DNA from: Lethocerus indicus
Taxonomy: Eukaryota; Arthropoda; Insecta; Hemiptera; Belostomatidae
Direction of reading: 5' to 3'
DNA length: 64,000 nucleotides
Assembly: GCA_019843655.1 (NCBI GenBank)
Contig: JACDQD010000001.1
Location: forward strand, 44,361,659-44,425,658
The notes beneath the pieces are model-generated. The model ran no database searches. It saw only the letters and a program-made list of their open reading frames with translations, and had not been told where the DNA came from. Both the position numbers and the translations under genes were made by a program. Positions 13,676 through 27,110 of the stretch are shown here, one piece after another. How positions within the stretch are numbered: the stretch's first letter is position 1; every line of letters begins with the position of its first letter.

Positions 13676-15138
13676 ATGGAGAGGGACGCTGATAGAATAA
13701 ATAGAAGAGAACCGTATCGGAACGAGGCCATTCGGACCCGAATAACGTGGATAATTTGAATTTGCCGAGGATAAAGGAAACAAGATGTTGACAATGCCAA
13801 TCGGGACAGTGCCTGCCTTCCTAATATTTCCAATTCTACCTTGAGTACGCGACGGTGGTACTGAAAAGCGGGTATAGAACTATCGGGATCTGAAAGCGTT
13901 CAATTTTGTATTTATTTACTATGCATATATGATAAGTGACTTGGTCATATTTGGAAGAGGAAAGCATCAAATTTCCAGTTTAAAGTAAATCTGGTCGGTA
14001 AAAGGAATACAGAGTTAACGCCACGCAGCTAAAACTCCGGTGGGTGTATCAACCACTACAAAGTCTTCATCACCAAACGCAACACGTAACTTTTTGTGAG
14101 CTCGTAATTATGTTAAACCTTTATGAATATAAAAACGAGAAATATGACAATAATTCACCACCACCATGTCAAACAGATACTATTAAACAGATTGGGAGAC
14201 GTTTGCTACTGACTGTATATTCAGCACAAAGTAGTATCTGAATACATCCGTTCGATGATGTAAACTACGTATAACTACAAAGAACGCAATGACTTAGTTG
14301 CCGGCTCAATTGATTTATTTATTGCCTAACATTAAAATATCCGGACAACACCCACGATAGCAGGTTGATTTTAGTTTATGCTTAGTTTTAAATCCGACCT
14401 TTACGGAGGGGGGGGTACATCGACCGGAAGGTATAACGAATCCTTTCGGGTAATCTGCGGGCCGGGGCCATATTTCAAGCCGCGGATCGAAACTATGCCC
14501 CTCTCGGCCGAATCAATTTTATAAAAGACAGCGCGCTTCGTCCTACATCAAGTGACGGACGTCGGTAAATCAAATTTACCCCGGCCATGAAAGAATACAA
14601 AATAAATGTCCGCGAATAACAAATAACTACAGCGGATGCTCTAAACTGGTTACGTCTCGAACTCGAATCAACGGTGGAGCATTGGGTCTTTTTTTTTATT
14701 TTCGCCTCAATAAGAGACGGAAAGGGGGAAGTATTTTAAACGATGTTCTACATTCAGAAAGCCCTCGGAATAAAAAAAGAACGGCAGACAACTCCACCCG
14801 AGACTGTTTAAAAGGACATAAACCCCTCAGCACAGAGAACATTCTTTTATGATCCAACTTAGCAATCGTAATTATTATTCTTCGGGGACGTGTCCTCTAT
14901 TTTATTTATCTCAGTTATTCCAGTAGGATTCAAAACTTATTAAGATTGTTTTATATTATACTTTTATTTTGTTGAAAATCCAAGGATATGTAATTTTAAA
15001 TATTATTGTAGCATAAATTGATTTCATTTCATATATGCAACTAATTCGATATGTTACCGAAGAATTGAAGTTTCGAATTAGCCTTCAATTTCTCCTTCGT
15101 GATCCCAAACTTACTCCTATTATGTATGGATATTTAGT

Positions 15139-15412
<274 letters not shown>

Positions 15413-16745
15413 GGCGTGCACTTCTGGTGGTAAGCGGTTCTCCAGGAACAAACTAACGAACTGAATTTAAATGAGTACACTGGAGTTAATTAGACCGCCT
15501 GTTTTAATCAATTTGAATTTGCAATTGAAAGAAAATTTGGCCCATCATCGGCCAATAGAACACTCACTATTTATATTATATAACACACAATAAGTGTGCA
15601 TACTCCGGTTCGCGGAAATGCCTATTTTCATATAAATATTATATTACTTCGCTTCCATTGTTTAAAACAAAGGTGAAGTTTGAGCTCTACCACATCGACA
15701 TTTCCCTTCAATTACTCTTTATCCCTAACCGGCTCTCATTATATATTCAATTACTCCTCCCTCCGACCAGATATAATTTCACTTCAATAAGCCACATTGT
15801 TCTAAATCACGTTTATTTCACCGTATCAACGTAAAAGATTGTATTTGCTCGGGACAGGAGGAATGGAGATTGTATTGTTTCATATACCGCTTTGAATAAA
15901 GCATCATTCAATGCAAGGCCGTGCGCCAATTGACCCGAAAGCAAATTACACTAACGCCGAATAAGAGTAGCATGTTATTCGACGGTTATACGTCGGGTTG
16001 GGGGGGGGGGTGGGGTGGAGTTTCTTCAATCATTTTATAGGGCCGCACACACAATCACCAAATCTAAACGGAATAGTTGTCTCGTGCGTCACACCACCAC
16101 CGGCCCATCCCTGGTCAGTAACGAGATCGGTTTTTATTTGATCATTGAAAAGTTATTCTCCGTCGATATCGGGTTAGTAAAGTAACGGCTGGCGGGCATG
16201 TGAAAATGCCAAGAGTGAGAGATTGTACCGCTGTTAACCACAATACTAGGCGCATATTAACCGGATACTGAAGGTGGCGAGCTGTCAGAAACCGGTTCCC
16301 AACGTGAATGCAGCGCAATGTTCTCTACCGATCGGAAAAAAAGAATCGAACAAAATATATTTATTGGCGTCTGGCAGTCCTGAGAGGTTTTCTCTCCAAG
16401 AATCCAACAGATATCCTACCGCGGATTAAGAAATACGGTCGTTAAAAATTTAAAGAGTGAACTATAACGACTCGACTGTGGAGAGAAAACAAAACTCAAT
16501 CGGATGAGGAACTCGGGGAGAAAAGCTGGCGAAAATTTTCCAAACAGACCCCCTTTGGCGAGTCGTCAGTAGTCGGTATACGTCGAAGGTTAACCGTGTT
16601 CTTTCCTTAAACGACGAGTTCGGTCTCAAAACGGTTTGCGCTACATATTCGAGACACTTAAAATTTGGTCTTATTCGGGGGGAACCGGCCGAAAAGGGAA
16701 GGGCGGTCGGTGGAATTTAATGGCGGGGAGAGTAAACCGACGTCG

Positions 16746-16759
16746 CCCCCCCCCCCCCC
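16746..16759 (+). repeat. Poly(C) run
   Basis: 14 consecutive C. Similar runs occur at 17944-17958 (15 C) and as G at 16000-16010. Base counts in such runs are prone to sequencing error. Confidence 0.9.
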
Positions 16760-17033
16760 ACAATGGATCCGCATAATTGTTCCTCTGGAACGCCGACATT
16801 TGCATGCGAATGCTAATTACAGTTAGCGTAGGTATGGTAAATGGTGTGTCCTCCGCTCTGGGAAATAATTTCAGGGGGAGGGGGGAGGAGCTACCTTATG
16901 GAACAAAGGAGTATTTTTAATAAATCCCGCTTAAATCTTCCAACGCCCCAAATACATTTTCCGTCCAAAGGGATATACCGCCACGGCCACTGCGGGAAAA
17001 TTCTAGCGGCATCCTAAACTGAGTTTAAAATGT

Positions 17034-17069
17034 AAATATATATATGTATATATATACATATATATATAA
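17034..17069 (+). repeat. Imperfect (TA)n tract, palindromic
   Basis: TA repeats broken by a G and a C placed symmetrically (tgtatatatataca). Confidence 0.9.
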
Positions 17070-17254
17070 ACGAATAATTTTATAGATATAGGAACTAAAC
17101 TCCTATAATAGAGGAAATTATTGGTCATTCGTTTCTAAACGAGACCTGCTTCGGTATCTTAAGGTTTTTGATGTGTTTGGTCAAGATTTATTGATCTAAA
17201 GAGGGACGGATTAAGGAGTGTAGCCATTCCTAATGCATACCGTCCAGTATTTAA

Positions 17255-17575
17255 TACGTTTTTCATATTTATTTATTTTTCAATCAACCTTTATAGTTAT
17301 AAGTACAATTGCGGAAAGTTTATTTTATTTTTTTTTTATATCGGATGCGCTCTCGATAAAGGATGGCACTTTGTACGTGTATCCTAGGCCAGTGACACTT
17401 AAACCGTCGTGTGGGAATAATGGATGGGTGAGAGTGGAGAGGGCTTCAACCAGTGAATTACTTCTGTTCGGAATCTCTGGATGTTGGTCGTCTCCGTGGA
17501 ACCCCATAGTTCTATTCCGTATGTCCATGTTTATTTCGATAGAGCTTGCTGGATTGTGAACTTCTTGTCCGAGAT
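17255..17575 (-). mobile_element. Jockey-clade LINE fragment (J1) with 3' UTR
   Basis: On the minus strand it contains the YGIELWG-coding string (ggaatagaactatggggttc) and 'ccaacatccagagattcc', jumps by deletion to 'aattcactggttgaagcc' (HPNxLVEAL), and then runs through the 3' UTR to the 'aaaggttgattg' tail, which matches the copy at 33.1 kb. The A-rich 3' end lies near 17255. The reading frame is destroyed. Confidence 0.78.
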
Positions 17576-17943
17576 AAATTCTTATATCGATTTCAGTGAC
17601 AGCTATAATAGTCCAAATTTACGTTTTAGCCGATTCTTTTGAGTCTTTTGAGAATAATGAAACTGAATCGAATTCGGTCCGTGACGGCGGCTGATATTAA
17701 TTCACAGTTGGGTAATTGCCGAACTTTCTGTGGCGAACTTTAAAAAAACCCTGCGCCGACCGGAACCAGCGATAGTGATTCGAGCAGAAATAATTCCAGG
17801 GACCGCGTACCAATTCGTGACGGTAATACCGGAAATAGGAAGCGGACGGAAATCGGGTCGGGAGCTCCGAATGTAAGTAATAGAGGGGCGGGGAGCGTCC
17901 CAGCGAGGGCCCCGGCATTGGGCCGGTTCCAGACCTTAATGAT

Positions 17944-17958
17944 CCCCCCCCCCCCCCC
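17944..17958 (+). repeat. Poly(C) run
   Basis: 15 consecutive C. It is read as Pro or Gly runs in overlapping artificial frames. Confidence 0.9.
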
Positions 17959-19119
17959 TCCACTTACCAATCGGGTTTTTACTGCCGACTGGACAAATAT
18001 GAAAACTTATATTTTTGAGTGCCCACATCGTGCCAGCGAGAAACCTTTTAGTTGTGCAATTCTATCGGCGATAAATTTCCGAGAAAAAATCTACGGCCTT
18101 AAAAATCATTCGATATTGCCGAACGGCGGCCCCGCTTTACGACCGGACGCGTTATAATTATTAATCCCCTACTGACGACGACGAAAAGCCGAGTCTATTC
18201 TAAGCCAGAATAGGCGACGTGAAAAATATTCGCGAAAATTTATAGGAGTAAATGAGGTTGCATTTAAGGTAAAGCACGTCTTAAATGTGCATCCGTTCAT
18301 AAAAAGTCGACCCCGATGCCTTAAATAAAGATTTGCGGGAATAATTAATAAGGATTTCTGCCCGCCTATTGGATCTTATAAAAGAACGGATTCGGCTTCT
18401 CGTCAGCGTCATGATTGGTAATACGCCGACGAATAAATCGGGGAATGGACGTTGTTCGAAAACGTCCTTTGCGGGTTCGAAACATAACGAACGGTTGAAT
18501 TGAACGCGGTGTTCAATCGGACAAAGAGGGCGCGGTCCGAGCTTGGATCAGGAGCCTCGGAATGCAGGTGACGGCATCTCGGAGAGGCTGTCGCCATTGG
18601 CAGACTGCTGTCTAGCCACAACTGCGTTCTCAAAGAGGCCATCGACTTATGGCCCGGCGTGTTCCGGTACGGGCGCGCGCGCCCCAGCGCGTAGCGGGAT
18701 TTAATGCGGGACCGGGTAAAGTCGAAATAAATATCCCCGGGAAAGTGGAAAACGCGGGGAAGGGGACACAAGGAGGAGTGCAAATAACGGTTGGAAAACT
18801 TAGTTGGAGGCCGCCAGTATTTATTGCATAAGCGGGCCGACCCATTAGAACTTATTTATCACCTAATTATACCCAGGGAAAATAACCGGAGCGGTCACTG
18901 ACGGATTTTCGATATCCATTCCCTATCCTATTAAGTTAATTACACTAGCTGTACTTAGTCTCCATAATTAACCGAGCGGCCTTTCCGCCGTAACCGAATT
19001 GAGCATGTTTTCGGCCGGAGGTATATAGGACACGTTAAATGCGTCTTGGTTATAGTCGAAAAATAAATATACTATTATAAGGAGTAAGTTGGCTCGTCTA
19101 ATTTATTTTCCTCTAATCT

Positions 19120-19465
19120 ATAATCGTTCGTAAAATTGTTTGCACCCCACCTTACGTTTCTAACCGCACGAGCCATTCCGATTTGAAAGTACCTTTCGTT
19201 CATGAATTAGGAGTATCCAGATATAAATCCTGGAGTTTTCCATTGAAAACCATCCCATCACTCCAATCCTTGATTTGACAGCTCTCCTCCCGTCACCTTA
19301 AGAGAGGACATGGTCACGCGACTTCCTCACTATCTGGTAAGGACTGGAGGAGGACTACCATCGATGGGTGGATTCTCAGTCAAAAGTACATTCACATTAT
19401 CACATCGCACTTACACTAAATGTAATTTTAAAAACTGTAGGCGTGGCAAAATAAAATAAAAAATA
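19120..19465 (+). mobile_element. Jockey-like LINE 3' relic (J2)
   Basis: Collinear with the 27.7-kb copy ('tcgtaaaattgttt', 'gatttgaaagtacctttcgttc', 'gatataaatcctgg', 'ccaatccttgatttgacagctctcc'). The J2 3' UTR follows ('accatcgatgggtggattctc', 'caaaagtacattc') and it ends A-rich near 19465. Confidence 0.75.
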
Positions 19466-19658
19466 TCTTACGGCTAGAATTGCTGCTTAGCATCCTGCCC
19501 ATGGCTATTAAAACACTATGTATAAAGTCAAATTTAGTTTTTTTTTTAAACGAATGACTCCATCGTAAGGTACTGTTCAGAATTTATGCTCCCGCTTTCA
19601 ATACCAAAGGAGTAGATGCGGAAGAATTGATTGGTAAAAACTGCTCCACTTGGGTTTG

Positions 19659-19661
<3 letters not shown>

Positions 19662-19716
<55 letters not shown>
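19662..19716 (+). repeat. (AT)n microsatellite, about 27 units
   Basis: Pure AT array, followed by 'acatgcatacat'. Self-complementary, so able to extrude as a cruciform. Confidence 0.98.
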
Positions 19717-19719
<3 letters not shown>

Positions 19720-20239
19720 GCATACATAATTTCATTAGGCTTTATGAAGCGTTACCGCTGATATACCCGCTTGTTTGTTGAATATATTTCGGTGCGCGTA
19801 TATGGCTTAGTTTCAATGGTTCCCCAAGGCGTCTCATCGTCCGGGTCCTTTTTTCTGACAGTCGAGCAAACAGAACCTTCGCCCGGGTGCGCCTGTGCGT
19901 GTGTGCGACCACTTGTACGGAGCGTGTGCGGAGTTGCGCGATGCGGGTGAATAAAATTCCTAACGAATGACTCAACTGGGACCTTCCGAAGAAATTAAAG
20001 TATATTTGCTTCCCCGTCGGAAGAAACATTTATTTTCTTTCATATACAAAACAAAATAGATAACCGGCGTTGCCGAAAGATTAATGTTGCGGGATGTTTT
20101 GCGCTTTCATTAATAAACGCTGGTGCGAATTGTAGTAAATTGTCTTCACGTTCCTGCTCTCAATTGTATATTATTTGGAGATCCATTTTATATGTAAATT
20201 CCAACACGTGTCACTCCTTTTGACTGGATCGGCTACAAG

Positions 20240-20442
20240 TAAGAAATCTCTTTCTGGAGTTTCTGAGGCGTTTCTCACCGAAGTTTCGAATATGGGACGA
20301 ACTTCATTCCCAGCAATTTCCCGCGAATCGACGGATCATAAATCGAGCGGTCTATCCGCAGATTTTGTGTTAGAAAAATCTCCACATTTCACCGACGACC
20401 CATGCCCCAGCTTAACAATCAGTATCAGCGAAATGAGCGAAG
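20240..20442 (+). CDS. Candidate internal exon, unknown serine-rich protein
   Basis: An open frame of about 68 codons reads KKSLSGVSEAFLTEVSN, then RTSFPAISRESTDHKSSG, LSADFVLEKSPHFTDD and SLTISISEMSE. The composition is polar and Ser/Thr/Glu-rich, typical of a cytoplasmic linker or phosphorylated tail, and unlike the Arg/Phe-rich chance frames elsewhere. A possible acceptor (tccttttgactggatcggctacaag) precedes it, and a modest donor (GAAG|gtggtt at 20443) lies before the in-frame stop. I do not recognise the protein. No partner exon was found. It may be real or chance. Confidence 0.3.
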
Positions 20443-21489
20443 GTGGTTAGTAATCATTTGTTAGTGATGATTTACAATAATCATTTACAATAAGTCAGTA
20501 TTCCATGCACATTTTTTGGACAGAGATAACTATTTGTACTTCTATATTAATTTAAAGGTATATTTCGAAGTTTGGAATATGACCCTCAGCTTTTCGCTAT
20601 TGTCATCAGGATCTGAGTAATCAATGCGTATGTCATAAAGTGACATGCATTGTCCAAGTATAATAAGCGATCAATAATATCAATAAGCTTTTCAATTATT
20701 TCGGAAAATCTTTGGACGGTAGTATTAGGTATACGGTTTTTTCCGTGTTTTTTGGTCTTTTCCCTAAGAGACTTGATGATTAAAAGCGAAATTGATCTTT
20801 TACGACTTCTCGGAAGCCGTTCATTAAAACGCGGAGCGTAGGCGCGTCCGGCGTAGCCCGTGACGGAGTCCGGTAAAAACAAACGGGCGAAGAGCGGAGC
20901 GGGAAGGGGGGGCAGTGGAAACAGGGACAGGATGGAGTCGATGCGCGGCGGTGGCCCCGTATATTTGGAGAAGGGCCAATTTCATTCTGCGCCGTCCGGG
21001 AGGGGCACTCTAATTGCATTACGGGGGGCACAAAGGCCCTCGACCCGGCTGGTGGGGGCGCCTCGTCTAATTCTGACCCGGATAAAAAAAAAAAAAACCA
21101 ACTCGCAATTGTCGCCCCCCTATCGGCGCCCTTTGTAATTTTTACATACTAAAATCTTCAGGGCTTTCTCATCGATCGGAAACGTCTCTTCTCGGGAGTA
21201 CAGGCGAGCATTTCATTTTTATAAGGCTTCGATAGCGATCGAATTATCGAATCTATTGTCAGATACCTGTTATGTCGAGGCGGATATTAAATTAAAACCG
21301 GAACGGTCCATAACCCGACGGCAGCGTCCGAGAATATGCCCCGTATAAATTCACCCGGAAACCTTACTATTAAATTAAAAAACACCCCTTACTAGTACCA
21401 ATTATACAGCCAAGGGTTACCGATTCTGAGTTCCGGTCGTGATTTTAGGACATGGGCGAAACTAACCACATAAACAACTAACATAAAAT

Positions 21490-21595
21490 TTTTATTTTAA
21501 CACGTCTACATTTGTGTTTCAAATTATGTGGCGGTGCGATTTGATAACATACTACTTTTGACTTGTAATCCACTTATTGATGGGGCAATATTACC
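21490..21595 (-). mobile_element. J2 LINE 3' UTR fragment
   Basis: Inverted copy carrying 'ggtgcgatttgataacatactac', 'ttttgacttgtaatccac' and 'ttattgatgg'. Its A-rich end is towards 21490. Confidence 0.55.
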
Positions 21596-22611
21596 GTATC
21601 ACGTAAATATTTATTTATAAAATGAAGTGGAGCTCACTCGGGTTGTTTCCGAACAGAGAAAAAAATCCGGTGGGTCAACCTCCTCTAACCGCGATTCTTC
21701 CCACGGTATCAGGCGAGCCTTTGGCGGCAGTATAAAATTGTCGCTAATCCGGGGTCGTCTTAAATTGAATAATAATAGGCGGTTTTCTCGGCGGCGGTAG
21801 TAGGGGGTGGGCGAGTAATTTTGATTGGGGAGGTTGGGGCAAAAACTGAAGGGGTGTGACTGTAGCCGGGGGAAGGTTGATGGCCGTGTAGAAGCGGTTT
21901 GGAAGAGAGGCCCGCCGAGGTGTGTAAATAATTGCGGAGCTCGTGCAATTTCTCACCTCCCTCGGCGGGCCGTTCTCTCACATTTATACCGGCCCGGTGT
22001 GTGCCCCTCCGCTCGCAACGGCGAATTCCGCTCATTTTTGCCCTCCCTTCAGCCGTTTATTGTATTTATTTTTGTTTTTGTCTTGTATCCTCCCCGCCCC
22101 ACTCCGTCCTCTCTTCCTTTTTTTTCGGGGCCGGACTAAATTTCTCTTTCTGTGTTTTATACGGTGTTGAAATATTTTTTCCCTTCCTTCCACCACCCCC
22201 CCACGGGCCGACGTCGTCTTTGACTCGCAGTGTACAAACGTTCGGAGGGTAGGATTTCAACGCCCCTTATCCGCACCGTCAGCCGTGGTATTCGCCCTTT
22301 TAGTTGTTTTTCTGTAAGGATTTAAGTTACAAGAAATACATTCTTTTTTATCGTTTTTATCTTTTTTTTTACGAAATACGCCCCAGTTTTTTTGCGCGTT
22401 AATTTTCTCGTCTGGCAACTGTGAAATTCGAACCTCCCGGCGACTGGTCCTTTAACCTTAACTTCTGAACTAGTTTATTCTTCATCATCGCGGTAAGTCC
22501 AGCTCTTAAAATTCCTCTAACATTCTCAAACAATTAATTCTGTGAAAATGAACAAGCGCGCCATACCCATATATAAGTAAGGATTAATGCACGTATAATA
22601 TACTATTAACT

Positions 22612-22668
22612 GTATTGGTGTCAACGGATCGACCCGGGTTCGAATCCCCGTGGCGGATCGAACGAATT
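22612..22668 (+). repeat. tRNA-like B-box segment, possible SINE piece
   Basis: 'gggttcgaatccccgtggcg' contains a perfect pol III B box (GGTTCGAATCC), followed by 'gatcgaac'. The same 24-bp stretch recurs at 39.15 kb with mostly C/T differences. No A box or cloverleaf precedes it, so it is not a tRNA gene; a decayed tRNA-derived SINE is more likely. Confidence 0.35.
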
Positions 22669-24200
22669 TCCCTTCGATCGAACACTCGAATCGGATACGA
22701 GTGGCAGCTTGTATAACTCAAGAACGCTCGTTGGAATTCAGTCCGGTAGTTTGCTCCCCGACTGCTTTCCGTTAAAAGAGCAGATTTAAGCCTTGAGAGG
22801 CCGCCGACCGCTGATATAAGCGGCGGGACGCCCATACATAATGAGAGCAGTTGCACGGGTAACAGCAATCGAAGGGGGATTCGGACGTCGCCGGCGGTCG
22901 GGACGCACGGCCCAGCTTAGAAATAAAACCGTCTCATCTCATTTATTCGATTAGAATAGGGACGGAATAAAAGCCGGTTTCTATTTCCGATTCTAAGGCG
23001 ATTACCCGAACACACGAATACTTCGGCATTTAACCCCGGCATTTAATACCCAGACAGTAGCACCTTTATTTTCCCCGTTGCCGATTCGAAGGTCCGGAAA
23101 TCATTCCCACAGTTTGATGTTTAAATTAAAGATTTTTATAAGAGCAATGTAATACATTGAAACTGTGATACATTAAATATGGTTCCGTTAAATAACCGGG
23201 ACGAAAATAACGGTAGCCCGAGGAGAGGTCGGTCGGCCAGAATATATACAGTTATGTAATAATAAAAAAATAATATATACATATCTCGGAATAAAAATGC
23301 ATGTAAATTTTCCCGGCGGCGACGGAATTCAAAAAACAATATTGTCCCGACGAAGCGACGATGTTTTGGGCTAAAAAAGAGGTCAATAAAAACATGCGAA
23401 TACGAAGGCCTGCGGGCCAAAATATATACGACTGTTACGCTACCTTTCGAAATAAATATACTTTAAAATGTTTAAAAAACGCAACTTTTTTTACGTCATT
23501 GGGTTTCGAATTCCTCGTTTCTACATTTTACTCTCTGGCCCGATCTCATTTTACAGCGCGAATACAAGTACATTATTTTTCTTTGAATACACATACTAAA
23601 TCGTAGGCGAAAGACAAATTTACATATACATTTATACCTGCTAATAAAATTGTATTCTTCACAATGTTTTTATGGTAATAGGAAAAAACTGGGCTGCGTA
23701 CAGAAATCAATTAATTCGGCCGTTCCGAAAAATTCCCCGAAAAGTCTTTACCGACCCAAACTGGTTTACCGATAGTGAAAGGCGCGTACCCGTCTTCTGG
23801 TAAGAGACCTTTTACCGCCGGTCGATATAAGTTTCGGTCCGTTGGTGAGTGGCGGAGGTCTGGGGCGGCGGCTCCTCCGTTTACTTTTCTCCCCCATCCG
23901 AGGGGGATCCGCATTATCTCTAAAACGTTTTTAATCGAACGTCCCGCCTTCCGACCCGGCCCCCAATCGAACAACGCCCTCAGAAATCTCAGATCGTTAT
24001 CCCCGCTTGAATTGAATATATCTGTCCGACAAGAAGAAAAGGCTGGGAGAGTGTCGCCGTTTATTGGAAAATTGAAACCGCCACCTGGCACGAATGAGCC
24101 CGCGAATAAATTAGTTCGAGTGTTAAGGTTAAAGAACCAGGCAGTATTGCCACGTACCACCCAGGAAAAGTAGACTGATAAAAAAATAGCCCTAGAATAT

Positions 24201-24223
24201 TAGTCTAGAATTATAGTCTAGAA
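24201..24223 (+). repeat. Short tandem duplication
   Basis: 'tagtctagaat' repeated as 'tatagtctagaa'. Confidence 0.7.
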
Positions 24224-25239
24224 AATTGTGAATTTGACAGTTTAAATATCTATATCAGCAGTGTTATAGTGCTGGTATAAATACCGGCCTCGAGTGTAAA
24301 GTGAACAGGGACGCGAAAAACGTTGCGTGCAAAGTGTGTGAGTTAGTGAGTGTAATTTAAGTTCTCGAATCTTTATTATGTAACATTTCCAATTAACGCT
24401 AAAACACACTACGCACTACAAGTACATATTGACTTAATAATCGTGTATATAAATGTAGAAAGGCGGACCGGCAGCAATGTTTCAAACAAAATTTGTTTTT
24501 CGGTTACGATGTAGTATGTATATTAAAAAAAAATAACGCACTTGTGTTTGCGCTATAATGAGATCGGGCCCGAGAGATGTATATCGTCTACGATATCCTG
24601 TGAATATTCGAAGAACACTAAAGTATTTGTACCTGTATTTATAGTCTATAGGCGTAGGAACCTTCGAGACCCTAAAGTGTGACTACTAGTAACAGCATCC
24701 CTAACATTTTACTGCAAGGAGTGTATTACCCTATAAAGCCCTATAACCTGGCTAAGAGATGGCTATAATAGGAATCGTGGCAATCTAAGAAATTCTAAAT
24801 AGCCATTCTCTCATAGAATTCTGCCAGAATTATCGCTCCATTCTTTTTAGCCTATAAACTGACAAATGGGGTCAGTGTGATTCGGATAATAGCTGCTTAT
24901 TTTCTAAACTTAATGATGCAAGTATGCCTTACCTCGTGCCAATATTAGATTTCGTACCCATGCACGTTAATCATATGAACGATCGCATTATTCGGCGATG
25001 AAATACGGTATTGAAATTCGCCAGCTAGCCAAGCCAAAGCGAATACATCGACCCATAAATAAACTGCACAAAGAAAACTCGCGGTTATTACAAAAGGGCG
25101 TTTGAAAATTAAATTAAACATCTTTTCAGTCGGTCTAAGGTATTTGCGAGGTCGGAGGAGGGGGCTTGCCGGAGTTTGGAACGCCATCGTTCCTGCAATT
25201 TTCTGCCTCCGTTCGCGAATTCTGTCTGGCCAAAGTTAG

Positions 25240-25285
25240 ACCGGTCGCGGCTTCTCGCCAACATCAGTGTCATTCTGCTAATGAT
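25240..25285 (-). repeat. Short dispersed repeat, CTGATGTTGGC variant, copy 4
   Basis: The minus strand reads 'gaatgacactgatgttggcg' then 'agaagccgcgaccgg'. Confidence 0.45.
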
Positions 25286-27065
25286 GTGGGCCACTCGAGC
25301 CGAATCGATGCTTTAGGTAGAGCGCGTGTCAAAAAGTTGTGTTTTCTCTATGATTTCAATCTATTTTAAAACGGTTACGGTCTTTAATCATCGATAAAGG
25401 CAATATATCGGTTTCGGCGATAATTTTGTTACGACCGGTAAGCGGTGAAATAATAGGGCCGTGTGAATGGACGGGCTTCGTTTAAGCCGGTCCTCCTGTT
25501 AACCGATCCCGAGGAGATTCCCGTTTAACGAACCGGATACGATTACCGTCCCAGTCCCATAATGATTATGCCCCCTCAGTGCGATTACCGTATCCGATTC
25601 CTTTCTCGGAAACGACCCCACAAGGCGCCCATTCAATTTTGCAAAGGAGGCTTAAAAGGAATCCTAATTCTTAATTTTTAGGTGGCCAAATATTTTCTAT
25701 AATAAATAATAGGGAAAAAGGGCGGAAAATGGTAATGGGATGGAGAGATTCTGGCGAAACCTGTCGAAGTGCGCATGCGCGAAAGAGGTAGAATGGGATC
25801 ACCGTGGCGCCCTGGGGACTACCCGCCCTACCCGAAGATACCTCGCAACAGCGGTGGCTTTCAAGCATTCCGTCTGTAATATATTTATGTGCTTTCTGCG
25901 TTTTATTTGTTCCTTAAGGGGCGGAAAATAAAAATATATAATTTTACATTGGTCACTTTCATGGCAGTAGAGTTGACATATCTTCTACATGTAAAAGTGG
26001 GGATTGACAATATTTTGGAACGTTTGTTGGTGTTGATCATATAAAGTTGATCTTTTCTCTCATATTCAATCTATTTAAACAAGTCCTTTCGCCCTTTCTT
26101 TAGATACAGTAGCAGTTCTGATAGCTTTATTTTGACAGTGATATAAGGAAAGGTAATGATTTAGCAACTTGCTACTGTACAAATGTTGGCGCTTCTTAAT
26201 AGTGGTCGAAAAAATCTCTGGTTGTTTCATCAATTAAAAGTTTTCTGGAAATCGGAAAACGTGTCTTCTTGGATTTTCTCCTTGAGTTATGACACTGGAA
26301 TATTCCTATTCTTGAGTTATTAAAAGGGTCTCAAATGTTAATGTTTCAATCCCTTCTTAACTATTAAAGATACTATAAACTGGATCAAGGTTGTTTAGAT
26401 TAATTTCGCTGCATTCTTTTTCTATAATAACTATAAACGAAAGTTGTTTAGAGGGGCGCTATGTGGAACAGTTCAATTGGTACGATCATGAGGGCAATGT
26501 TTCTTTATATATGTTATCATACGATAAATTTGACATTTTTAAATATTCAAATATTGATATAATAAAATGCAACGGGCCAACCGTTATCTTTATTCTACTT
26601 TCTGCGTTATATTTACGAGGGATACATTAAATAAAAGGTCAGCGGTTTCATCGTTGGAGCGGTGCCATCTCTCGTGCGTTCCGATCTCCGACAGCCAATA
26701 ACGACAGTAGGGACAATAATTGTATGTAAATTATCAGTAACGTTTAAGTTCATAATTTTAATTTTATCAATATATTCCTTGGTATTCACCATATCTTAAT
26801 ATTTCCGATAAGATCAATTCTGATTTTGTTATATTCTGTCCTTGTAAAAATGATAGAATGAAAAATGGACTGGACGAGCATAATTTATAAATGGTAATAA
26901 AGGACTATTTGGTTAAAAAATTGAAATTAAATAATAAATAATCGAGTTATTAATTACTAAATTGACCATTTAGGCGAATTATTTCTCCCATGTTACTCCC
27001 GGTTGTCGTTATTTCCAGCGATAAGAATAATTAATGCTTCAATGATAACTGTGATTGATTTTTCG

Positions 27066-27110
27066 TGCATTACTAACGGAATACTACTGACCATGGTGAG
27101 AAGGGGAACA
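27066..27110 (+). repeat. Short dispersed repeat, CTGAC core, copy 3
   Basis: 'acggaatactactgaccatg' then 'gtgagaaggggaac'. Diverged copy. Confidence 0.35.

Larger units (their letters stand above)
20450..27060. other. Sparse region between the candidate exon and the TMTC locus
   Basis: Holds a J2 tail (21.5 kb), a tRNA-like segment (22.6 kb) and a short repeat (25.2 kb). Overlapping 149- and 132-codon frames at 23.7-24.2 kb run on opposite strands and show no known domain. Confidence 0.5.

Noticed and set aside
18409..18850. Plus-strand frame with EAVAIGRLLSSHNCVLKEAI after a 'gaatgcag' acceptor
   Set aside because: The frame has an in-phase stop right after that acceptor and no good donor; the minus-strand 124-codon frame over it also lacks motifs.
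22612..22668. A tRNA gene
   Set aside because: Only the T-arm-like part is present; no D arm, anticodon arm or matching acceptor stem can be built upstream.
24945..25187. Minus-strand hydrophobic frame after a strong acceptor (gttttctttgtgcag)
   Set aside because: The frame is short, has no recognisable family and lacks a good donor before its stop.
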